Source of the DNA: Clostridioides difficile
GTDB taxonomy: Bacteria; Bacillota; Clostridia; Peptostreptococcales; Peptostreptococcaceae
DNA length: 64,000 nucleotides
Direction: 5' to 3'
Assembly: GCF_900243075.1 (NCBI RefSeq)
Contig: NZ_OEZH01000152.1
Location: 32,143 to 96,142 of the forward strand
Shown here piece after piece: positions 37,241 through 46,292 of the stretch; position 1 is the stretch's first letter, and every line of letters begins with the position of its first letter. The translations under genes were made by a program, and so were the position numbers. The notes under the pieces were generated by a model. The model had not been told where the DNA came from, made no database searches, and saw nothing but the letters and a program-made list of their open reading frames with translations.

Positions 37241-37269
37241 ATTATACTTATATGATATTGATTATCATA
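37241..37269 (-). promoter_or_regulatory. Fur-regulated promoter of the fhu operon
   Basis: TATGATATTGATTATCATA at 37251-37269 contains the 7-1-7 Fur palindrome (TGATATT-G-ATTATCA, one mismatch to the ideal). A TATAAT -10 box lies next to it on the complement at 37246-37241. The fhuD start is 22 bases further on. Under iron sufficiency Fur would cover this promoter. Confidence 0.85.
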
Positions 37270-37490
37270 AGCACATATTTATTATAGCATTTTTCTATTT
37301 TTAGTCAATATTATTTTGTAAAAGGATAAAAATTCCTAATTAATCTTAATTATATATAACTCAGATAAGGTTTTCTTGCATTAAGTAGTATTTTTTTATT
37401 TTAAGTTGGATATAAATAGAATGACTTTTCATTTAAAGAATGATAAAATACAATTTATAGATAAGGAATTTAGCAAGGAGGATTTGAGAC

Positions 37491-37955
37491 ATGGTACACT
37501 TAGTATATTGTGATAATGCAGGAAAAAAAGGAGAAAAGGTCTTAGATAAAATTTTAGCTGGAACAAAAACAATGGTTATTAGAGGCGCTGCTGGTAGAAA
37601 AATACCACATAGCAGAGTATTTGAAGATGAGTTACTTTATTTTATGGAAAAAGGAACTGCAAAGATATCTGCAAAAGCCACTGTTAAAAAAGTAGAAAAC
37701 TACATTAAGTTAACAGAAGATGAAATTTCTAAGATTTTGAATGAAAATCAACCAAAATTGAATTTATCTGAAAAACAAAAAGTTCGTTGGCATAAAAAAT
37801 GTTTATGCTTAGTTGAGTTTGAAAATGTTGAAGAAATAACACCTCTTGATTTTGACCATCAAGGAAATATGGATGATTGGCTTATTGTTGAAAAAATTGA
37901 AGATGTAGTTGTTGGCACTAGTATACCTTACAATTACGAGAAATCTAAATTTTAA
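37491..37955 (+). CDS. small protein of unknown function, possibly PUA-like (ASCH/EVE type)
   Basis: A 154-residue protein with AAGGAGG 8 bases before the ATG. I do not firmly recognise it. The segment LDKILAGTKTMVIRGAAGRK near residue 18, followed by a strand-rich stretch (DELLYFMEKGTAKISAKATV) and an acidic C-terminus, resembles the layout of PUA-superfamily ASCH/EVE domains that bind modified bases or RNA. No membrane segment. It stands alone, divergent from fhuD and ending at a terminator. The name is tentative. Confidence 0.6.
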   Translation: MVHLVYCDNAGKKGEKVLDKILAGTKTMVIRGAAGRKIPHSRVFEDELLYFMEKGTAKISAKATVKKVENYIKLTEDEISKILNENQPKLNLSEKQKVRWHKKCLCLVEFENVEEITPLDFDHQGNMDDWLIVEKIEDVVVGTSIPYNYEKSKF

Positions 37956-37998
37956 AGTATCAATATCATAATACTATATTGATAAACTCTACTTAAAT

Positions 37999-38051
37999 AA
38001 AAAAAGAGTGCCTTTAATAATTATAAAAATTATTTTTGGTCACTCTTTCTT
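37999..38051. terminator. bidirectional terminator between convergent genes
   Basis: AAAAAGAGTG (38001-38010) pairs with CACTCTTTCTT (38041-38051), with further AT pairing inside. It separates the small + strand gene from the end of the PTS operon. Confidence 0.8.
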
Positions 38052-38066
38052 AATAATAATTTTAAA

Positions 38067-38384
38067 TTACTTACTTTCTAATCTTTCATATACATCTATA
38101 AATTCTTCTGCTAATTGCTGAAAATTCATAGCTGTCATTAAATGGTCTTGTGCATGAATAAGTATAACACTTATTTCAGTTTTATTACCATTAGCTTCAT
38201 TTTGTATCAATTCTGTTTGAAATTTATGAGCTTTATGAATTGATTCTTTCGACTTTTCAATACATTCTCTAGCTTTATCTATATTCCCACTCTTTGCTTC
38301 TTTTATTGCTTCAAATGCTAGCCCTTTCGCATCACCTGCAAATCCAATTATTCCAAAAGATATCTCTATCATCTTTTCATCCAT
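38067..38384 (-). CDS. chbA: PTS lactose/cellobiose-family IIA component
   Basis: A 105-residue all-helical PTS IIA protein of the Lac family. The phosphorylated histidine is in VILIHAQDHLMTAM near residue 79. It passes phosphate from HPr to the IIB protein encoded at the other end of the operon. AGGAGG precedes the ATG. It is the last gene, 12 bases after the deacetylase. The chb symbol is inferred from operon content. Confidence 0.9.
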   Translation of the reverse strand: MDEKMIEISFGIIGFAGDAKGLAFEAIKEAKSGNIDKARECIEKSKESIHKAHKFQTELIQNEANGNKTEISVILIHAQDHLMTAMNFQQLAEEFIDVYERLESK

Positions 38385-38396
38385 TTATTCTACCTC

Positions 38397-39128
38397 CTAA
38401 ATATCTCTATAGCTTGATATGACTAATCCATTCTTTTCTAAAAATTCTTTGACTTTTTTAGATGTAAGTATCTTGTGCTCTTTCGTTCTATCAATAGCAT
38501 AAGATGTAGAATTTAAAATATAATCATCTAAAAAAGCTGGGTGAGACATAATATCCACTACATCATACTTTGTTATTTCATCTATATTTTTTATAAAATA
38601 TTCTTCACTTACATTTTCCTTATAAAAACTATCTATTAAAGGAACTATTTTAGAATACTCTAAATTATATTCAAATCCGCCCCTTATTGGAAGATTATAC
38701 TTATTCACAATCTTCTCTATTACTGGCTTTAAACTTACTAAAGTATGGATATGATGGTGACTGTCTAAATGAGATATATCTATTCCAAGCCCTTCTACTC
38801 TCTCTATTTGAGCACAAAGTTCTCTATAAATCTCATCACAATCCATTTTTTTAATAATTTCGTCTGTAATCCTCCTAATAAAAAAACCGTCTTTGTCAAC
38901 AATAGTTTTTAAGTTAGATAATAATGGTCTACCACAACTTAAAGTCATATGAACTCCACAGTTTAAAGTCTTATTTTCTTTAAGTAACTTCACCCCATGT
39001 TCTACCCCAGGCATATTTGCCATCATAGAAGTGGACTTAACGATTCCATTATTATGAGCTGATATTATACCATAATTCACAGCTTCGCAATATCCAAAGT
39101 CATCTGCATTTATTATAATTTTAGTCAT
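38397..39128 (-). CDS. chbG: ChbG/YdjC-family carbohydrate deacetylase
   Basis: A 243-residue protein of the YdjC family. Metal site residues are in IINADDFGYCEAVN near residue 8 (Asp), SHLDSHHHIHTL near 120 and MSHPAFLDD near 195. ChbG removes one acetyl group from phosphorylated chitooligosaccharides so that the glycosidase can act and the inducer can form. It is the strongest hint that this PTS operon takes up N,N'-diacetylchitobiose or a relative. Confidence 0.9.
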   Translation of the reverse strand: MTKIIINADDFGYCEAVNYGIISAHNNGIVKSTSMMANMPGVEHGVKLLKENKTLNCGVHMTLSCGRPLLSNLKTIVDKDGFFIRRITDEIIKKMDCDEIYRELCAQIERVEGLGIDISHLDSHHHIHTLVSLKPVIEKIVNKYNLPIRGGFEYNLEYSKIVPLIDSFYKENVSEEYFIKNIDEITKYDVVDIMSHPAFLDDYILNSTSYAIDRTKEHKILTSKKVKEFLEKNGLVISSYRDI

Positions 39129-39150
39129 ACCATAACCTACTTTCTATAGA

Positions 39151-40461
39151 CTATCTATTAAATCTAGGAAGATAATTTTTATGAGCTTCCAACATTTCAT
39201 CTAATATAGTTTTTGCTAAATCATCTGATGGAATCAATGGATTTATGCAAAGTGCCAAAAGAGCAGATTCATAATCGCCATATACAGCTGCTTTGGCTGC
39301 TAAGACTTCAAATGACTTAATTTGACTTACCAATCCATGTACAGAATCTGGTAAATATCCTATACTTAATGGTTTTGGACCATTTTTTGTTATTACACTG
39401 CTCACTTCTACAGCTTGTTCATCTTTAAAATCTCTTATAGAACCATTATTTAATGTATTAACTACTTGGATGTCTTTTTTATCATTGTATATAGAACTTA
39501 TTAAGTTACAAGCAGCATCACTATAGTAAGCTCCTCCTCTTTTTTCAAGTTGAGGTGGTTTTATATCTAATTTTTCATCCTTATATAATTCAAATAATTG
39601 TTCTTCCAACTCTTTAACTACTTGACCTCTAGCTTTTCCCTCTTTAAACTCCCTCAACTCATCTTCAAGCATATCTTTAGTTTTATAGTAGTATCTATGA
39701 TATGGGCAAGGTATTACACCTAAAGATTTTATAAATTCCGCATTAAAATCAATTGCCTTTATATTTTGCATACTTATATCTGCTTTGACAAACTTATCAA
39801 TTGCTTCTTTTGTAACATCTTCTCCATCCAAAGATACATTTAGACCATAAACCATATGATTAAGACCTGCAAAATCCATACTTATTCTGTCACTTTCTAC
39901 ATTAAATAGTTTGGCAACATCATTTTTTAAATGAATTGGCACATTGCATAGACCTATATATCTTTTAAAATTAGTATATTTGAATACAGCTTCTGTTATT
40001 ATCCCTGTTGGATTTGTAAAATTCACCATCCATGCATTTGGACATAATTCTTCCACATCTTTTATTATATCAAATATAACTGGTATTGTGCGAAGGGCTT
40101 TAAATAATCCTCCAGCACCATTAGTTTCCTGCCCCATAACTCCATGAGATAAAGGAATAGTTTCATCTTTAATTCTTGCATCTAAAAGACCTACTCTAAG
40201 TTGTGTTGTCACAAAATCTGCATCTTTTAGAGCTTCTCTCCTATCTAAAGTAAGATTTATTTTCATATCTATTCCAGCTTTTTTTACCATTCTTTTAGCT
40301 AGATTTCCGACTATCTCTAGTTTTTCTTTTCCATCCTCTATATCTACAAGCCATAATTCCTTTACAGGTAACTCTTCATATCTATTTATAAAACCCTCTA
40401 CAAGCTCAGGAGTATAACTTGAACCTCCTCCGATTGTAACTATTTTTAGTCCATTTTTCAT
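39151..40461 (-). CDS. chbF: family GH4 6-phospho-beta-glucosidase
   Basis: A 436-residue NAD- and metal-dependent glycosidase of family 4. The NAD-binding VTIGGGSSYTPELVEGF is at residue 8, the metal cysteine in IGLCNVPIHLK near 170, and DFAGLNHMVYGLNVS near 200. It hydrolyses phosphorylated disaccharides brought in by the PTS. Gene order IIB-IIC-GH4-ChbG-IIA points to chitobiose-6-phosphate rather than plain cellobiose-6-phosphate. Confidence 0.92.
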   Translation of the reverse strand: MKNGLKIVTIGGGSSYTPELVEGFINRYEELPVKELWLVDIEDGKEKLEIVGNLAKRMVKKAGIDMKINLTLDRREALKDADFVTTQLRVGLLDARIKDETIPLSHGVMGQETNGAGGLFKALRTIPVIFDIIKDVEELCPNAWMVNFTNPTGIITEAVFKYTNFKRYIGLCNVPIHLKNDVAKLFNVESDRISMDFAGLNHMVYGLNVSLDGEDVTKEAIDKFVKADISMQNIKAIDFNAEFIKSLGVIPCPYHRYYYKTKDMLEDELREFKEGKARGQVVKELEEQLFELYKDEKLDIKPPQLEKRGGAYYSDAACNLISSIYNDKKDIQVVNTLNNGSIRDFKDEQAVEVSSVITKNGPKPLSIGYLPDSVHGLVSQIKSFEVLAAKAAVYGDYESALLALCINPLIPSDDLAKTILDEMLEAHKNYLPRFNR

Positions 40462-40537
40462 CTCATTATACCATCCTTACCTATAATTTAATACACTCTA
40501 CAAAACCCTATACATTTATTAACCGTAATAAAACTAC

Positions 40538-41851
40538 CTAGTTGTTAATTTTCAATTTATTAGCCTCCATTTTTTCAGATGCTATGACAAATGGAATATA
40601 TATTAATATTGATAATATTAAATTAAATAGTGCTAAAGCTCCTCCAGTCCAATCACCTGTAGCCATTGCTCCACCTAATATAGGAGGTGTTACCCAAGGT
40701 ATTTTAGGTAAAATTACTGGTGCTACTAATCCAAAATCTATTGCTAAGTATGATACAGCACTACATATTACTGGTGCAAGTACAAATGGAATCATAAATA
40801 TAGGATTTAAAACTATTGGAAGTCCAAATATCAATGGTTCTCCTATATTAAATATTGCTGGTGGTCCACCTAATACTATCATCTCTTTACGTCTTCTTCC
40901 AGCTATTAATAAAGCTACAATTAATCCTAATACCATTCCAGAACCACCTAAATACACAAATGCATCAAAGAATGAACCTGCAAGTATATGGTATCCTTCT
41001 GTTGCTCCTGCTTGAGCCAACGCAGCATTTTCTCCACCTAATTTCATAAGTATAGTTTCTGTAAAAGGAAGTGCTATATTTGCACCATGAAGCCCAACAG
41101 TCCAAAGTATATGAATTATAAATGCAATAAGCATTGTAGAACCTAGACTATCAGCTACATTTGATAGTGGTGCTCCTAAATAAGTATTTAAAATATCTGT
41201 TAAGAAATTTCCATTTGAAAGCATCTTTATAAATATTCCTATTACGGTAAATATCATTATAGTTAACATTCCTGGTATTAACTTTGCAAATGACCTTGAA
41301 ACTGCTGGTGGAACTCCATCTGGCATTTTTATAGTTAATTTCTTTACTTTAGATAACCTTACAAATATCTCAGTTGATAATAATCCTATTAATATAGAAG
41401 AGAATAAGGCTGCTGTACCTAAGTAAGTTTGTTGTATCATCCCCCATCCTTCAACTGCTGTAGTTCCCCCCTCAGGAACTATTTTACCGATTTGTGGAGC
41501 CATTATAAAAAAGATAGATAATGCTATAAGTCCAGCTTGTAACCCATCACTTTCATAAGATTTTGCTAGGAAATAAGCAACACCTATTACTAAGAATACT
41601 GCCATTGTACCTATTGCTCCCCACCAAAGGTCGCCTCCAAACGTAGTCCAGTTTTCTCCAAATATACTTGCCATCAAATTTTTGTATGCTTCTAATGGTA
41701 AGTTATTTATCAATGTTCCTAATGCACCTACCATAGTTATAGGTATCATTGCTATAAATGCATCTCTTACTGCTACTAAATGCCTTTGAGCTCCTATTTT
41801 GGCAGCTACAGGCACTATATATTTATCCATAAATGACATGAATTTTTCCAT
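40538..41851 (-). CDS. chbC: PTS lactose/cellobiose-family IIC permease
   Basis: A 437-residue membrane protein with about ten helices, PTS IIC of the Lac family. It begins MEKFMSFMDKYIVPVAAKIGAQRHLVAVRD and has the conserved GLHGANIALPF and NIGEPLIFGLPIVLNP segments, the latter with the substrate-binding glutamate. It translocates the disaccharide while IIB phosphorylates it. It is 21 bases after the IIB gene. Confidence 0.93.
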   Translation of the reverse strand: MEKFMSFMDKYIVPVAAKIGAQRHLVAVRDAFIAMIPITMVGALGTLINNLPLEAYKNLMASIFGENWTTFGGDLWWGAIGTMAVFLVIGVAYFLAKSYESDGLQAGLIALSIFFIMAPQIGKIVPEGGTTAVEGWGMIQQTYLGTAALFSSILIGLLSTEIFVRLSKVKKLTIKMPDGVPPAVSRSFAKLIPGMLTIMIFTVIGIFIKMLSNGNFLTDILNTYLGAPLSNVADSLGSTMLIAFIIHILWTVGLHGANIALPFTETILMKLGGENAALAQAGATEGYHILAGSFFDAFVYLGGSGMVLGLIVALLIAGRRRKEMIVLGGPPAIFNIGEPLIFGLPIVLNPIFMIPFVLAPVICSAVSYLAIDFGLVAPVILPKIPWVTPPILGGAMATGDWTGGALALFNLILSILIYIPFVIASEKMEANKLKINN

Positions 41852-41872
41852 TTTACATCCTCCAGTACAACT

Positions 41873-42184
41873 TTATTTTGAACTATTTAATTCTACAGCT
41901 CTATCTAACACAGCTTTTCCATTACATCTTCCATAATCCATCATATTTATGACTTCAACTGGAATATTATATGGTTTTGCCATTTCAGTTGCTTTTCCTA
42001 ATACATATCTAACTTGAGGTCCTAAAAGTAAGACATCACAATTTTCTATTTCATTTTTTAAGTTCACCTCTGATATAGCCCATATTTTTGCTTCTATACC
42101 GTTTTCCTTTGCTGCATCCTCCATTTTTGTAACCAATAAACTAGTTGACATTCCTGCTGAACAAGCTAACATTATTTTTATCAT
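41873..42184 (-). CDS. chbB: PTS lactose/cellobiose-family IIB component
   Basis: A 103-residue PTS IIB protein. The phosphocysteine is in MLACSAGMSTSLLV at residue 8. It receives phosphate from IIA and gives it to the sugar at IIC. GGAGGG precedes the ATG. First gene of the operon, directly behind a cluster of GntR-type palindromes. Confidence 0.93.
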   Translation of the reverse strand: MIKIMLACSAGMSTSLLVTKMEDAAKENGIEAKIWAISEVNLKNEIENCDVLLLGPQVRYVLGKATEMAKPYNIPVEVINMMDYGRCNGKAVLDRAVELNSSK

Positions 42185-42240
42185 TTTTTTCCCTCCAAAT
42201 TAGATTCATTAAATATTTTTTAAGTCATAAGTTCTTTAAA

Positions 42241-42355
42241 CTATACATTTAAAGTATGCTTTTCTATTAATTATTATCTTAATGTATATATCTTATTTTT
42301 AAATGTATATACATTTAATTCTTGATATTATTATATCTCAAATGTATATACATTT
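42241..42355. promoter_or_regulatory. cluster of AAATGTATATACATTT operators before the PTS operon
   Basis: Two perfect 16-base palindromes AAATGTATATACATTT lie at 42301-42316 and 42340-42355, centres 39 bases apart. Half-sites flank them: TATACATTT at 42242-42250 and AATGTATATA at 42281-42290. HutC-type GntR repressors bind such GT-N-TATAC-type palindromes. The GntR gene lies directly upstream and has a near-identical site before its own start. Confidence 0.8.
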
Positions 42356-42384
42356 CAAGAAAACTTTTTCATTTTATTTAAATT

Positions 42385-43089
42385 TTATTCGACAACAGCA
42401 TTCAAAGTTAATGTATATCCATGGTGATATGTGTGTGAGTATTCAAAAATCTCACTATTTTGTAACTTACATATTTGACTTATATATAAAAGTGGCTCTG
42501 GCTCTTCTAGATTTAAATTATCCATGCACTCTTCATTTGATATTACAGCTTGTACTTCTCTCTCTGACATAGCTATCTTATATCCACACACTTCTTCAAC
42601 AAAATTATAAAGCGAATTTTCACAATGTGTCTTATTTAAATTTGGAAATAACTTAACTGGCATATAAGTAATCATATATGAAACTCTTGCGTCATTTGCT
42701 AATCTTACTCTTTTTATTTCCCATACGTTTTCTTCTAAACTTATATTTAATTTACTTGATAATTCTTCATCTGCTTGAACTATTTTAAGAGATACCAATA
42801 TATTAGATACTTTATAGCCTTTACTTTCCATCTCTTTAGTAAACCCACTTACAGATGATATATTATCGTATATATTATTTGCAAGAACTATACTTCCTAC
42901 ACCTCTTTGTCTGGCTATATATCCTTCTTTAACTAGGTTATTTAATGCAGACCTTACAGTCATTCTAGTCACATTAAACTCTTCACTCAACTGTTTTTCA
43001 GAGGGGATTAAATCCCCTTTTTTCAAACTGTCTGAATTTATTAATTCTCTTACATGATTTTCTATAACTTTATAAATTGGCTCTTTCAT
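42385..43089 (-). CDS. GntR-family (HutC subfamily) repressor of the PTS operon
   Basis: A 234-residue regulator with an N-terminal GntR helix-turn-helix (about 5-70; KKGDLIPSEKQLSEEFNVTRMTVRSALNNLVKEGYIARQ in part) and a C-terminal UTRA ligand domain (about 90-230). Such proteins sense phosphorylated sugars or amino sugars. It lies 200 bases upstream of the PTS genes, with operators on both sides, so it very likely represses the PTS operon and itself. GAGGAG precedes the ATG. Confidence 0.9.
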   Translation of the reverse strand: MKEPIYKVIENHVRELINSDSLKKGDLIPSEKQLSEEFNVTRMTVRSALNNLVKEGYIARQRGVGSIVLANNIYDNISSVSGFTKEMESKGYKVSNILVSLKIVQADEELSSKLNISLEENVWEIKRVRLANDARVSYMITYMPVKLFPNLNKTHCENSLYNFVEEVCGYKIAMSEREVQAVISNEECMDNLNLEEPEPLLYISQICKLQNSEIFEYSHTYHHGYTLTLNAVVE

Positions 43090-43152
43090 TTAATTCACTC
43101 CTCATTAATTAAATCTTTTACATAATAAGATAATTTTATATACAAACAAAGA

Positions 43153-43168
43153 AAATGTCTATACATTT
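43153..43168. promoter_or_regulatory. GntR operator before its own gene
   Basis: AAATGTCTATACATTT differs by one base from the palindromes before the PTS operon. It lies 64 bases before the GntR start and suggests autoregulation. Confidence 0.7.
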
Positions 43169-43183
43169 AAGATAAATTAAATT

Positions 43184-44545
43184 TTATTCAGACATCTTAT
43201 ACAACTTTCCAAGTTTTAATAAAGATATAAATAGACTTATCATTAATATCCCTTTTAATATACTTGATAAGGTTATACTCCACCATACACCATTTAGACC
43301 CAATATTTCTGGTCTAGATATAAAGTAAGCTAATGGTACTCTTGCACCAGTCAGTATAGTAACTATAGTAGAAGGTATATAGGTTCTACCTAATCCTTTG
43401 AAAGCTCCTGTTGTTATTATTTCTAAGCACATAAAAAATTGAGAATATCCTAATATTTTAAGATAAATTGCTCCCTTTTCTATTGCCTCGCTTTCATCTA
43501 TAAAAATAGAAAAGATACTCTCCCCTGCAAATACTAATACCAAAGTAGTTATTATTCCAAGTACAGAAGATACAATTATGGATATTTTACAACCTTTATT
43601 TATTCTAGAATACTTCTTGGCACCATAATTTTGTCCAACAAAACTTCCTAATGCAACTGATAGTCCTTCAGCTGTCATCCAGGAAATTGCCTCTATTTGT
43701 GAGCCTACTTTTTGTACTGCAACAGCTACAGGTCCCCATGATGCTACTATTACTCCTAGTAACATTGAGAATACTGTAAACATACCACTTTGTATTGCTA
43801 CAGGTAATCCTAATTTATACAGCACTTTATAATATTTAGTCTCTATTTCTTTAAATAGTCTTAATTTAAAATATTCTTCTTTACTTTTAAGTACTATATA
43901 TATAAAACATGTAGTAACTACTATCTGAGCAAATACAGTTGCAATAGCAGCTCCTGCAACACCAAGTTTTGGAGCAAATCCCCATCCAAAAATTAATATA
44001 GGGTCAAGTATAATATTAGTTACTAATCCTATTGTATTAATGCGAAAAGGAGTCTTACTATTTCCAAGTCCATTGAAAATTGCAGTAAATACTGGATTAA
44101 TAAAATAAAATACCATACCTAGAGCTACTATTATCAAATACTGTCTGGACATGGTTATAACTTCTAAGTCTCCTAATTTAAAAAAACCTATCAACTGCTT
44201 ATTAAATACTATTAAAAACATTGTATATATTATTGCTAGCATAATATTTATTTCTATTGCTGACTTCATATATGATTTAGTAGTGCTTATATTATTTTCT
44301 CCAATACTTTGTGCTACTTTTACCTCTCCACCTACTTTTGAAATCATAATAAATGCCATTGCAAGCCATGGAAAAAATCCAGCTGTTCCAACTGCAGCTA
44401 CTGCTTTACTTCCAGCTTTACCAACCCATATCATATCTATCATGTTGTACCCCATTTGTATAAATGAAGTCCCCATTATTGGAAGTGATAGCTTAAGTAA
44501 TTTTTCTGTAATTCTTCCTTCTGTTAAATCAAGTCTGTCTTTCAT
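43184..44545 (-). CDS. MATE-family multidrug/toxin exporter
   Basis: A 453-residue MATE protein with about 12 helices (LPIMGTSFIQMGYNMIDMIWVGKAG; AEGLSVALGSFVGQNYGAKKYSR). It exports cationic compounds with Na+ or H+. AGAGGTGG precedes the ATG. It is read in the same direction as the GntR gene but separated by the operator, and appears to be its own unit. Only distantly similar to the MATE protein at 31962-33302. Confidence 0.9.
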   Translation of the reverse strand: MKDRLDLTEGRITEKLLKLSLPIMGTSFIQMGYNMIDMIWVGKAGSKAVAAVGTAGFFPWLAMAFIMISKVGGEVKVAQSIGENNISTTKSYMKSAIEINIMLAIIYTMFLIVFNKQLIGFFKLGDLEVITMSRQYLIIVALGMVFYFINPVFTAIFNGLGNSKTPFRINTIGLVTNIILDPILIFGWGFAPKLGVAGAAIATVFAQIVVTTCFIYIVLKSKEEYFKLRLFKEIETKYYKVLYKLGLPVAIQSGMFTVFSMLLGVIVASWGPVAVAVQKVGSQIEAISWMTAEGLSVALGSFVGQNYGAKKYSRINKGCKISIIVSSVLGIITTLVLVFAGESIFSIFIDESEAIEKGAIYLKILGYSQFFMCLEIITTGAFKGLGRTYIPSTIVTILTGARVPLAYFISRPEILGLNGVWWSITLSSILKGILMISLFISLLKLGKLYKMSE

Positions 44546-45051
44546 TTTCCACCTCTTTTATATTATAAAATTTAAAATTTATTTGCTTATATAGCTAGAT
44601 TAATCAGTTTATTTGATTAAGTTCACTATCTTTCAATTTATATTATCATATCTCAAGATTGCATCTCAACAATACTTACGTTTAGGATAAAGTATTTCGC
44701 CTATCTCTGATAAAATTAATACTTATGAATATAAATCTATCTATTTCATCAATACCTATTATAACTCTTAACTTAACTTCAATTAAGTATACATATTGCA
44801 ATTAATCAAAATATTTTATACTGTATCTTCCATTGAGAAATGGCAAATATAAATGATTCACCTACAGTTTTGTCTATTCATAAATAGTATACTATAATTA
44901 AAAAAACCTATATTTGAATACTTTAAGCGTGTTTATTCATTGTAATCTCCACATAAATTTGATAATATATAAATATATTATGGTGAAATTTATAGATATA
45001 TATTAATTATGGGGAGATTGTGGGAGGCTCTTTTCACAAAACATTTAAGCT
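44546..45051. other. 500-base gene-free region with a structured leader before the diguanylate cyclase
   Basis: No open frame with a ribosome binding site. At 44944-44956 AATCTCCACATAA is complementary at 12 of 13 positions to TTATGGGGAGATT at 45007-45019, enclosing 50 bases that contain a smaller AT-rich hairpin. GGGAGG at 45021-45027 lies 24 bases before the ATG, an unusually long spacing. A TATACTATAATT stretch near 44887-44899 could supply a -10 box. I see no known riboswitch core. Confidence 0.5.
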
Positions 45052-46203
45052 ATGAAAATAAATAAAAAATTTAATAGAGTTGATATGCAGGTTTCAATAC
45101 TTACTGCAATTATTGTAATAATATCTTCTTCATGTGTCTATTTTTTTAATTATACATTAACTTATAAGAGCATGATATACTCTTTAAGTGAGAGGTCAAG
45201 GAATATTTATGAATATGTAGAAAAAAATATTGATAAAAATACCTTTACTGAAATTAATTCTAAGGAAGACCAATCAAAAGAGTCTTATAAAAGTTCTAAA
45301 ATACTATTAGAATCTGTAAAAAATACTACTGGAGTCATGTATCTATATACTGCTAAAAAAACAAAAGATGGAACACTAGTATATGTTGTTGATGGTTTAA
45401 ATTCATCTAGAAGTGATTTTAGAAATGCTGGTGATTTGATAGAAAAAGAGATTTGGGGAGACCTTAACAAAGCACTAGATAATCATATATTGTTACCTAA
45501 AAAAATTAAATCAACATCTTGGGGATACATATTTATATCGTATTTTCCTATTCACAATGATGTTGGTAAGGTTGTTGGAGTAATAGGAATTGAATTTGAA
45601 GCAAAACATCAATACAATACATTTAAATTTATAAGTATAGTTACACCAATAATAGCATTATTAACTTGTCTAATATCAGCATTGATTGCAGTGATTCTAT
45701 TTAAAAGAATATCTAATCCTACATATACTGATTTTGCTAATACAGATTACTTAACAGGTCTAAAAAATAGAAATGCTTTTGAAATAGATATGAATAATTT
45801 AAACAATTCAAATTTAAAGAATCTAATATCTATCATATCAATAGATTTAGATGGTTTAAAAAAGATTAATGATAAATTTGGCCATCAGACAGGAGATTTA
45901 TATATTAAACAAGCAAGTAAAATTATAGAATATGTAATAAACAAAAAACATATAGTTTATCGTATTGGAGGTGATGAATATATAATTATTCTAAAAAATT
46001 CATCTCACAAAGAAATAAACAGTATTATAGATAATATTAATTTGAAAATAGTTGAAGAAAACTCAACTAATGAATTAAAATTATCAATGTCTATTGGATA
46101 TGCTATTTTTGATGAAAAAGTAGATGTTTCTTTATTTGACACATATCGTCGTGCAGATTCTCAAATGTATGATAACAAAAGGAAAATTAATAAAAGCTAT
46201 TAA
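45052..46203 (+). CDS. membrane diguanylate cyclase with extracellular Cache-like sensor
   Basis: A 383-residue protein with membrane helices at about 11-32 and 200-222, an extracellular sensor between them, and a C-terminal GGDEF domain (about 230-380) with an intact YRIGGDEYIIIL. It should make c-di-GMP from GTP. The usual inhibitory RxxD site five residues before GGDEY is absent, so product inhibition through that site is not expected. An in-frame TAA just before the ATG at 45052 fixes the start, but the nearest GGGAGG is 24 bases upstream. A terminator follows. Confidence 0.88.
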   Translation: MKINKKFNRVDMQVSILTAIIVIISSSCVYFFNYTLTYKSMIYSLSERSRNIYEYVEKNIDKNTFTEINSKEDQSKESYKSSKILLESVKNTTGVMYLYTAKKTKDGTLVYVVDGLNSSRSDFRNAGDLIEKEIWGDLNKALDNHILLPKKIKSTSWGYIFISYFPIHNDVGKVVGVIGIEFEAKHQYNTFKFISIVTPIIALLTCLISALIAVILFKRISNPTYTDFANTDYLTGLKNRNAFEIDMNNLNNSNLKNLISIISIDLDGLKKINDKFGHQTGDLYIKQASKIIEYVINKKHIVYRIGGDEYIIILKNSSHKEINSIIDNINLKIVEENSTNELKLSMSIGYAIFDEKVDVSLFDTYRRADSQMYDNKRKINKSY

Positions 46204-46216
46204 TATTAATAATAAA

Positions 46217-46267
46217 TTTAAAAAGTCTATTCTGTAAATAATAAATTATAAGAATAGACTTTTTAAA
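46217..46267. terminator. bidirectional terminator between convergent genes
   Basis: TTTAAAAAGTCTATTCT (46217-46233) is exactly complementary to AGAATAGACTTTTTAAA (46251-46267). It serves the cyclase gene and the 2-AEP transporter operon. Confidence 0.92.
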
Positions 46268-46292
46268 CTTGTAATTTTTTAGGATAATTTTT

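Noticed and set aside
44944-45019. DNA inversion switch before the diguanylate cyclase
   Set aside because: The arms are short and only 50 bases apart, well below the known switches of this species; kept only as an alternative reading of a structured leader.
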